Positions 7,381 to 12,131 of a DNA stretch of 12,131 nucleotides are shown in pieces. The notes beneath the pieces are model-generated. The model did no database searches and was not told where the DNA came from. It saw nothing but the letters and a program-made list of their open reading frames with translations. How positions within the stretch are numbered: the first letter of the stretch is position 1; each line of letters opens with the position of its first letter. The position numbers and the translations under genes were made by a program. This DNA comes from Nitrospirae bacterium CG1_02_44_142. Lineage in GTDB: Bacteria > Nitrospirota > Thermodesulfovibrionia > Thermodesulfovibrionales > UBA1546. The stretch is taken from positions 1-12,131 of the forward strand of contig MNVK01000074.1 in assembly GCA_001871685.1 (NCBI GenBank), given 5' to 3'.

Positions 7381-7940
7381 GACTTATTGACCAGACAGCG
7401 CTTACGATAGAGCGCACAACCCTCTATCAGAAAATGGCGGAACTTGTAGTAACAGACGACCTTACAAAATTATTTAATACAAGGTATCTGAACAGGACTA
7501 TTGAAACAGAGATACAGCGCTCAAATAGATACCATTCATCCATATCATTGATATTCATAGATATTGACCATTTTAAAAACGTAAACGACCAATACGGGCA
7601 CCTTATCGGCAGCAAGATTCTTGTTGAGATAGGGCAGTTAATTATAAAAAGCCTGCGCGGCATTGATATCGTTGCAAGATATGGAGGAGATGAATTTGTA
7701 GTCGTACTTCCACAGACGCCTCCTGACGCAGCAGTGCAGATAGCCGAAAGGATAAGAAAATCTGTTGAACACAATACGTTTCTTAAAAAGGAAGGCTATT
7801 CACTCAAATTAACCGCAAGTTTCGGAGTTGCATCCTATCCTGAAAGCGCAAAAACCAAGGAAGACCTCATTCGCCTCGCAGATGAAGCAATGTACAGAGT
7901 AAAATATACCACCAGAAACGGGGTTTATGCTATAACATGA
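7377..7940 (+). pseudogene. C-terminal half of the frameshifted diguanylate cyclase: GGDEF domain
   Basis: Diguanylate cyclase domain, which makes cyclic di-GMP from two GTP. The 187-residue frame begins at an ATG overlapping the upstream TGA (ATGA at 7377-7380), but its first residues MRLIDQTALTIERTTLYQ are the last GAF helix. The open frame extends upstream to 7332, giving EDLDLL before that ATG. The catalytic domain itself is intact: DDLTKLFNTRYL at 27-38, metal-binding FIDIDHFK (60-67), RYGGDEF with GGDEF at 103-107, and ASFGVASYP at 147-155. The product-inhibition I-site RxxD is present as R94-G-I-D97, five residues before GGDEF. The enzyme may thus be active and feedback-controlled, yet detached from its sensor. 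No Shine-Dalgarno is seen; translation would depend on coupling or on a frameshift. It is called a broken gene only because of the join. Confidence 0.75.
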
Positions 7941-7953
7941 AAATAATCAAAGT

Positions 7954-7959
7954 TAGAAT
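7954..7959 (+). promoter_or_regulatory. Possible -10 box of the MglA-like GTPase gene
   Basis: TAGAAT (five of six consensus bases) ends 8 nt before the ATG at 7968. No Shine-Dalgarno is present and no convincing -35 is seen, so this is the weakest of the leaderless-type candidates. Read-through from the upstream signalling gene, 27 nt away, is also likely. Confidence 0.3.
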
Positions 7960-7967
7960 TTAGAAAT

Positions 7968-8981
7968 ATGGCTCTCTTTAATTACGCTGCAAAAGAGCTT
8001 ACGCTCAAAATCGTTTATTACGGCCCGGGGCTGAGCGGAAAGACAACCAATCTCCAGCATCTTCATTCAGCTCTTGCACAGGGGAAAACCGGCAAATTAA
8101 TTTCATTGGCTACAGAAACCGACAGGACTCTGTTTTTTGATTTCCTCCCTGTTGAACTGGGGAAGATAAAGGATTTCACTGTCAGGTTTCAACTGTATAC
8201 CGTACCCGGCCAGATTAAATACAATCTGACAAGAAAGGCGGTGCTCAAAGGCGCTGACGCCGTTGTGTTTGTTGCCGACTCACAGAAGGAGATGAGAGAA
8301 GCAAATATAGAAAGCTTCGCTAATATGAACAAAAATCTCCTTTCAAACAACATAAATCCTGATAACATTGTCCTTGTCCTGCAATACAACAAAAGGGACC
8401 TGCCGAATATATTTTCCATTGATGAGTTAAATAAAGACCTGAACAGCAGCGGGTATATATATCTTGAGGCAGAGGCCGTCAACGGCAAGGGCGTGCAGGA
8501 AACTTTTCAGACCGCTTCAAAGCTGCTTATCAACGACCTCTCTCAGAAACATCAACTTGAGATTCAACCGTTAGCGCCTCCTGAAGAGACGTCCCATGCT
8601 GTTTTAGAGGAAACGGCATTTTCTTCATTTCCTCATGAACCGTTAGAGCCTGCTGCTGTGGAAGAATCTGCACAAGCTGCTCTGTCTTCTCAGGAACAGG
8701 CATTCACAGAAGAATACAGTGAAGAATCTGAAAAACCAAAAACCGGCGAGCCGCTGACATATTCATCAGAACAGCTTGACAGGATAACAGAAAGCCTCAG
8801 AGAAAATACCCTGATGCTTGCCGGCATAAAGTCAGCAATTAATGAACTTCTTGATGAACTGAAAAAATCAAGAGAAGAGCAGAAAGAGGTTCTGGCTATA
8901 CTCAGAGGGGTAAAAATAAATGAGACAATAGAAAGAATGAAAGAAAAAGAGAAAGTAAAAAAAGGCTGGTTCACAAAATAA
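7968..8981 (+). CDS. MglA-family small Ras-like GTPase with long C-terminal extension
   Basis: Ras-like GTPase of the MglA family, whose members set cell polarity and control gliding or type IV pilus motility in bacteria such as Myxococcus. The GTPase domain spans about 1-195 of 337 residues. The P-loop is GPGLSGKT (19-26). The family-specific TVPGQ (78-82) stands where classic GTPases have DxxG. FVADSQ (101-106) and the guanine-specificity motif NKRD (141-144) are clear. Beyond about 197 is a Pro/Glu/Ala-rich, probably disordered linker to about 262. A charged helical, coiled-coil-like tail follows (268-330) and ends KKGWFTK. MglA itself is about 195 residues, so the tail is an extra module, perhaps for a partner or localisation (inference). 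It lies 27 nt after the GGDEF gene, which suggests a shared role with c-di-GMP signalling. No MglB (roadblock) partner is visible here. Confidence 0.85.
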   Translation: MALFNYAAKELTLKIVYYGPGLSGKTTNLQHLHSALAQGKTGKLISLATETDRTLFFDFLPVELGKIKDFTVRFQLYTVPGQIKYNLTRKAVLKGADAVVFVADSQKEMREANIESFANMNKNLLSNNINPDNIVLVLQYNKRDLPNIFSIDELNKDLNSSGYIYLEAEAVNGKGVQETFQTASKLLINDLSQKHQLEIQPLAPPEETSHAVLEETAFSSFPHEPLEPAAVEESAQAALSSQEQAFTEEYSEESEKPKTGEPLTYSSEQLDRITESLRENTLMLAGIKSAINELLDELKKSREEQKEVLAILRGVKINETIERMKEKEKVKKGWFTK

Positions 8982-8983
8982 AT

Positions 8984-10516
8984 TTAGGCCCTCTCCAACG
9001 TCCTTATCAGCGCCTCGGCCTTTTTAAGGCTCTCATAGTATTCATTTTCGGGGTCAGAGTCTGCGACAATGCCTGCGCCTGCCTGAACATACGCAAATCC
9101 ATCCTTTATGACAAATGTCCTGATAACAATATTCAGGTCCATACTGCCTGAGAACCCTATGTAACCAAAGGAGCCGGTGTAGGGGCCCCTTGAAACAGAC
9201 TCAAGCTCGTCAATTATCTCCATGCACCGGACTTTAGGAACGCCTGTTATTGTCCCGCCCGGAAATGCCGCTTTTATCGCGTTAAAACACGTTTTCTCTG
9301 AAGCGAGCTTGCCCTTTACATTGGAGACGATATGTATTACATGGGAATAGTCCTCTGTTATCATAAGCTCATTCACATGAACGCTTCCGTAATCGGAAAC
9401 CCTCCCGATATCATTCCTTTCAAGGTCAATGAGCATAATGTGTTCCGCCCTCTCCTTCTCATTCAGAAGAAGCTCCGTCCGCATGAGCTCATCTTCTTTT
9501 ATATCCCCGCCTCTCGGTCTCGTGCCGGCTATCGGCCTGGTCTCAATTACACCGCCGCTTATCTTTAACAACCTTTCAGGGGAAGAACTAACTATCTGAT
9601 AATCGCCGAAATCAATATAACCCGCAAACGGAGACGGATTGATTGAACGGAGTATTTTATAAAGACTCCATGGATTTGTCTTGCCGATTTCAGCCGAAAC
9701 CCTGAGCGAAAGATTTATCTGAAAAATATCTCCGGCAGCGATATATTCTTTTGCTCTTTTTACCATGCCCATGTATTGTTCCTTGGATAAACCGTGCTTT
9801 AGTGAGGAGATACTACCCCTCCTATCCTCCCCTTGCACCTCCCCTTTGTCCCCTCCTTGCCAAGGAGGGGATGGGGGAGGTAGGTTTTCTTTTGAACTTT
9901 GACACTCTGACACTCTGACGCTTATTTTTTGAATTTCATCTTCCGCTTCATCATATTTTTCAGCCCAGTCAACATCCACATCTCCATAACCCAATTCCGT
10001 ATCCCGGGTCCCGGGGCAGACAATTATCCATGCCTTTTTCTTTTTGTGGTCAAATGCAATCAGCTTATCAATCATAAAAAAATGAGCATCAGGAATTTTA
10101 AGGTCGTCTTTTGTTGTTTTTGGAAGCTTCTCAAGATACCGGACAAAGTCATAACTCAGCAAGCCAACCGCACCTCCCTGAAAAGGAGGAAGCGCTTTCA
10201 GGGGAGCCTGCCTGTACGCATCAACAAGCGATTTAAGTCTGGCAAGCGGATTAGCGGAAGATACAGCCCTTTTGTCTTTAGTGTTTATCTCTACAGCGCC
10301 ATCCTTTACCTTGAATGTTAAGTATGGAGCAAAACCTATGAAAGAATAGCGGGCAATATTTTCAGGCCCTTTTACACTCTCAAGAAGAAAGCTGTTTGGA
10401 GATATGAAAGATTCATAAACCTGATGCGCAGGAGAATAAGGTATTTCCCAGTAAACCGGAGAGATGCTTCCGGCATTTGCAGATAACAGGAAATCTTTTT
10501 TAGCAGGCTTTATCAT
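8984..10516 (-). CDS. pabB: Chorismate-binding enzyme, PabB-like (aminodeoxychorismate synthase component I) or TrpE
   Basis: Converts chorismate, with ammonia from a glutamine amidotransferase, to aminodeoxychorismate (folate route) or anthranilate (tryptophan route). The 510-residue protein has the N-terminal Anth_synt_I domain (about 15-170, SFLLES at 42-47) and the chorismate-binding domain (about 240-508). Signature segments are ETRPIAGTRPRG (325-336), LIDLERNDIGRV (362-373), FPGGTITGVPK (418-428) and GSMDLNIVIRT (457-467). The last two look more like PabB than TrpE, and no trp genes are nearby. Against this, the PIAGT motif has Ala where E. coli PabB has its reactive Lys, and SFLLES is TrpE-like. 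Residues about 208-236 are an insertion caused by a palindromic repeat in the linker. The ATG at 10516 has no well-spaced Shine-Dalgarno but a -10 box 6 nt upstream. It converges on the GTPase gene with a 2-nt gap. Confidence 0.85.
   Translation of the reverse strand: MIKPAKKDFLLSANAGSISPVYWEIPYSPAHQVYESFISPNSFLLESVKGPENIARYSFIGFAPYLTFKVKDGAVEINTKDKRAVSSANPLARLKSLVDAYRQAPLKALPPFQGGAVGLLSYDFVRYLEKLPKTTKDDLKIPDAHFFMIDKLIAFDHKKKKAWIIVCPGTRDTELGYGDVDVDWAEKYDEAEDEIQKISVRVSECQSSKENLPPPSPPWQGGDKGEVQGEDRRGSISSLKHGLSKEQYMGMVKRAKEYIAAGDIFQINLSLRVSAEIGKTNPWSLYKILRSINPSPFAGYIDFGDYQIVSSSPERLLKISGGVIETRPIAGTRPRGGDIKEDELMRTELLLNEKERAEHIMLIDLERNDIGRVSDYGSVHVNELMITEDYSHVIHIVSNVKGKLASEKTCFNAIKAAFPGGTITGVPKVRCMEIIDELESVSRGPYTGSFGYIGFSGSMDLNIVIRTFVIKDGFAYVQAGAGIVADSDPENEYYESLKKAEALIRTLERA
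9837..9881. repeat. GC-rich palindromic repeat inside the pabB-like gene
   Basis: Inner arms CCCCTCCTTG (9850-9859) and CAAGGAGGGG (9861-9870) are perfect 10-bp complements around one base, C9860. Outer arms ACCTCCCC (9837-9844) and GGGGAGGT (9874-9881) also pair. On the minus strand it is read in frame as part of NLPPPSPPWQGGDKGEV, residues about 211-227 of the protein. Similar CCTCCCC-rich sequence continues to about 9820. The 10-1-10 design and the Pro-then-Gly peptide match the element at 119-162, though the bases differ, so the two are probably subfamilies of one repeat type. Confidence 0.85.
9900..9921. repeat. Short tandem repeat beside the pabB insertion
   Basis: Two perfect copies of TGACACTC (9900-9907, 9908-9915) and a partial third (TGACGCT, from 9916) lie just to the right of the palindromic element. 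On the minus strand they encode the VRVSECQSSK stretch of the linker. They are probably part of the same inserted, non-family segment. Confidence 0.5.
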
Positions 10517-10522
10517 CCTGCT

Positions 10523-10529
10523 ATTTTAA
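10523..10529 (-). promoter_or_regulatory. Candidate -10 box of the pabB-like gene (possibly leaderless)
   Basis: On the minus strand TTAAAAT ends 6 nt before the ATG at 10516, the same arrangement as before the HD-GYP gene. The intervening AGCAGG touches the ATG, so it is too close to act as a normal Shine-Dalgarno. The -35 region is poor. The 52-bp gap to pyrF shows no clear terminator. Confidence 0.45.
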
Positions 10530-10568
10530 CTTATTTTGAATGACTCATAAGCAAGACTTAAAACTTGG

Positions 10569-11288
10569 CTATGCCGTGAGCATCTCTAAAGAAACCAATT
10601 CTATCGCCCTGAGCGGGTCGCTGTAATTTAGGATTGACCTTCCCATGACTATATAGTCAGCGCCTTCTCTCAACGCCTGCTTCGGAGTCATGGTCCTGTG
10701 CTGGTCATCGGGAGGATGCCATGACGGCCTTATGCCCGGCGTAACAATAATAAATCCCTTGCCGCAGTGATTTTTTATCTTTGACGCCTCATGCCCTGAT
10801 GCGACAACACCATCCAGTCCAGCCTTGAGCGCAAGCGCAGAAAGATGCCTCACATGTGTATTCAAGCTGTGCTGGATTCCGAGTTCGTCTTTTAAAGCCT
10901 GCTGCGCCATGCTTGTCAGAACAGTAACGCCGAGAATCTTGGGCTTTTGCAGATTCTCTTTAAGACAGAGTTCAACCACAGAGTCCCTGCACATCTTCAT
11001 CATATCAAACCCGCCTGAGGCATGGACATTGAACATGTATACACCAAGCCTCGCGGCGGCAACAGCAGCCTTTGAAACAGTATTGGGAATGTCGTGAAAT
11101 TTGAGGTCCAGGAAAACCCTTTTATTCCTCTTGTGAAGCTCTTTTATAATCCTTGGCCCGGCTGACGTAAAAAGCTCCAGCCCGACCTTGTATATCTCTA
11201 TCTGCTCTCCGAATTTATCAACAAGTTCAAGAGCATATTCGGAATCAGGGACATCAAGAGCGATAATTAATTTTTCTCTCCAGTGCAT
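10569..11288 (-). CDS. pyrF: Orotidine-5'-phosphate decarboxylase
   Basis: Cytoplasmic TIM-barrel enzyme that decarboxylates OMP to UMP, the last step of de novo pyrimidine synthesis. The 239-residue product has normal bacterial length. The substrate-binding start IIALDVPD (8-15) is clear, as is the catalytic D-x-K-x-x-D in FLDLKFHDIPNTV (59-71: D61, K63, D66). The C-terminal phosphate-binding part shows VTPGIRP and YIVMGRSI. The ATG at 11288 has a good Shine-Dalgarno (GAGGAAAG about 7 nt upstream). The start lies 3 nt after the stop of the DUF5615 gene, so pyrF may be cotranscribed with the TA-like pair, which would be an unusual partner. No other pyrimidine gene is visible. Confidence 0.96.
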   Translation of the reverse strand: MHWREKLIIALDVPDSEYALELVDKFGEQIEIYKVGLELFTSAGPRIIKELHKRNKRVFLDLKFHDIPNTVSKAAVAAARLGVYMFNVHASGGFDMMKMCRDSVVELCLKENLQKPKILGVTVLTSMAQQALKDELGIQHSLNTHVRHLSALALKAGLDGVVASGHEASKIKNHCGKGFIIVTPGIRPSWHPPDDQHRTMTPKQALREGADYIVMGRSILNYSDPLRAIELVSLEMLTA

Positions 11289-11291
11289 AAC

Positions 11292-11669
11292 TTAACTTTC
11301 CTCATTTTGCTGTTTTGTTGTTCTGTGTATGCGCACACCATCGGCAGTTATAATCACAAGATTCTTACTGATGTCTTTTTCCCCAATGCTCACATAATGC
11401 CTCTTAAATAACTCCAAAGTTTCCTCGACTGTGCGCTTGTAAATTTTAACCACAATAATACCGGCGCATTTATCGGGCGGGAATCGGAATATCCTTGAAA
11501 AATCCTTATCCATAGTAATAATCACCAACTTTTCTCTACATGCCCGTTTATAAACCTCATCGTCAGAAATACCAGAAAATCCTTCCCTGACGCTGAGCAC
11601 ATCGTGACCAGTTTTCCTCAGGTAATTAATAATAGGTTCAAAGAGATTTTCGTTGGCAAATAGTTTCAC
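11292..11669 (-). CDS. DUF5615 family PIN-like protein (putative toxin)
   Basis: The 125-residue product resembles DUF5615 proteins, PIN-like predicted nucleases usually encoded beside a DUF433 protein as a toxin-antitoxin pair. Family-like features are the N-terminal LFANENLFEPIINYLRKTGHDV (positions 3-24), the SISDDE-like ISDDEVYKRA (34-43) and the acidic ITMDKDF (51-57). The first motif is ANENL, where many relatives have an Asp; whether this weakens activity is unclear. The C-terminal part after about 100 is basic and polar (HRTTKQQNEES). The start is GTG at 11669, overlapping the upstream TGA (GTGA), a sign of translational coupling with the partner gene. Function as a toxin is an inference from family and context. 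Confidence 0.8.
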   Translation of the reverse strand: MKLFANENLFEPIINYLRKTGHDVLSVREGFSGISDDEVYKRACREKLVIITMDKDFSRIFRFPPDKCAGIIVVKIYKRTVEETLELFKRHYVSIGEKDISKNLVIITADGVRIHRTTKQQNEES

Positions 11670-11893
11670 GCAGGAACCCCGGCCTCTTCATCTGCAAGAA
11701 TAGAAGCGTAATTCAGACACGCCCTTATGTCTTCATCAGTAACATTCGGATATGCTTTTTTAATTCCCTTGAAACTTTCACCAGCCGCAAGAAGATCAAG
11801 TATTATATGAACAGGAATTCTTGTACCTCTTATGCAGGGTTTGCCGCTGCATATCTTTGGGTCACAAACTATTCTGTTAGTAAGCTCTTTCAT
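11666..11893 (-). CDS. DUF433 family protein (putative antitoxin)
   Basis: A 75-residue DUF433 protein, a small helix-turn-helix-like family that commonly acts as antitoxin to DUF5615 or other PIN-like toxins. The hallmark is RIVCDPKICSGKPCIRGTRIPV (residues 7-28), followed by ILDLLAAGES and a YPNVTDEDIRACLNYA stretch typical of the family. The ATG at 11893 is preferred over an upstream in-frame TTG (11899), because the GGAGGG ribosome site ends 6 nt before the ATG but directly touches the TTG. The TGA overlaps the GTG start of the DUF5615 gene. The upstream 79 bp is AT-rich and contains a 10-bp palindrome, which may be an autoregulatory operator. Confidence 0.87.
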   Translation of the reverse strand: MKELTNRIVCDPKICSGKPCIRGTRIPVHIILDLLAAGESFKGIKKAYPNVTDEDIRACLNYASILADEEAGVPA

Positions 11894-11899
11894 ATTCAA

Positions 11900-11907
11900 C
11901 CCTCCTT
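11900..11907 (-). promoter_or_regulatory. Ribosome binding site that fixes the DUF433 start
   Basis: Read on the minus strand as AAGGAGGG, ending 6 nt before the ATG at 11893. It abuts the alternative TTG at 11899, so it selects the ATG. Confidence 0.7.
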
Positions 11908-11934
11908 TGAGCGCTTTTAATAAAAATGTATTAT

Positions 11935-11944
11935 TGATATATCA
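11935..11944. promoter_or_regulatory. Possible operator palindrome upstream of the TA-like pair
   Basis: TGATATATCA is a perfect 10-bp palindrome in AT-rich DNA about 42 bp upstream of the DUF433 ATG. TTAT and ATAA flank it nearly symmetrically (one base out of register). TTGTTA lies just beyond it on the minus strand and could be a -35, but no -10 at normal spacing is clear. Antitoxins often bind such sites; this is inference. Confidence 0.3.
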
Positions 11945-11972
11945 TAACAAACTTTGTTTGCTTCCTACCCTT

Positions 11973-12131
11973 TTACTTCTTCCCCTCCACAATCTCAATC
12001 TCCTCGTCTGTTAAACCATAGAGGGCATAGACCATTTCGTCGATCTGTTTTTCGAGGGCGGAAATGTCCGCATTGGGGTCTTTCTTTTTGGCGGTGAGGA
12101 TTTGGTCAACGAGGGTGATAACAACGGCTCG
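11973..12131 (-). CDS. C-terminal end of a probable type IIG/Eco57I-like DNA methyltransferase (partial)
   Basis: Reading the minus strand from the window edge gives 52 open codons and a TAA stop (11973-11975). The tail includes TLVDQILTAKKKDPNADIS, ALEKQIDEMVYALYGLTDEE and the ending IEIVEGKK. This pattern (VDQIL..KK.DP.AD...LE..ID..VY.LYGLT.EEI..VEG) is what I know from the extreme C-terminus of large N6-adenine restriction-modification enzymes with Eco57I methylase and TaqI-like specificity domains. Those enzymes methylate, and often cut, specific DNA sites. No catalytic motif is in the window, so the call rests on the tail alone. It lies 79 bp upstream of, and on the same strand as, the TA-like pair. 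Confidence 0.65.
   Translation of the reverse strand, partial: RAVVITLVDQILTAKKKDPNADISALEKQIDEMVYALYGLTDEEIEIVEGKK

Noticed and set aside
9332..10321. Plus-strand open frames (78 and 130 codons) within the pabB-like gene
   Set aside because: They are antisense shadows of a well-supported enzyme and have no start signals or recognisable domains.
1..12131. A new multi-gene defence or mobile system
   Set aside because: All main genes fit known families. The unusual content is repeats, a frameshift, start signals and a possible defence-island edge, which do not together form a new system in this window.

Overview
The window is chromosomal DNA from a Gram-negative-type bacterium, with genes packed tightly on both strands. 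The gene set suggests a Nitrospirota (Thermodesulfovibrio-like) or related deep-branching lineage. It includes a SecA with a zinc-binding SEC-C tail, an MglA-type GTPase with a long C-terminal extension, c-di-GMP sensors, and a cell-wall amidase beside a stand-alone NifU domain. This assignment is an inference from style and gene content and was not tested by comparison.

Layout. (1) 4-2032, minus strand: a compact three-gene operon (NifU-like Fe-S protein, AMIN/Amidase_3 peptidoglycan amidase, CbiQ/EcfT-like membrane protein). It is driven by a clear sigma70-type promoter at 2057-2086. (2) 2033-2306: an intergenic region filled mostly by a nested palindromic repeat of about 154 bp. (3) 2307-8981, plus strand: a membrane PAS-PAS-HD-GYP c-di-GMP phosphodiesterase, secA, a diguanylate cyclase split by an apparent frameshift into a receiver-like/GAF half and a GGDEF half, and an MglA-family GTPase. 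(4) 8984-11893, minus strand: a PabB/TrpE-family chorismate enzyme, pyrF, and a DUF5615/DUF433 toxin-antitoxin-like pair. (5) 11973-12131, minus strand: the last 52 codons of a protein whose tail resembles Eco57I/TaqI-like (type IIG) DNA methyltransferases. The right edge may therefore be the start of a restriction/defence region.

How the genes may work together. The c-di-GMP hydrolase (HD-GYP), the c-di-GMP synthase (GGDEF) and the polarity GTPase (MglA-like) flank secA, so this block may couple surface behaviour to the envelope. The amidase and EcfT-like protein are also envelope functions. pabB and pyrF are housekeeping biosynthesis genes. The TA-like pair lies upstream of pyrF and is close enough to be cotranscribed with it.

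Most notable observations: two GC-rich palindromic elements of similar design (10-bp arms around a single-base loop) lie in frame inside two unrelated protein genes and add Pro-rich/Gly-rich peptides; a diguanylate cyclase is broken exactly at the last helix of its GAF domain and the halves are joined by an ATGA overlap; and several transcription units lack a Shine-Dalgarno but have a -10-like box 5-8 nt before the ATG, which suggests leaderless mRNAs. I found no CRISPR array, tRNA, rRNA or convincing new multi-gene system.
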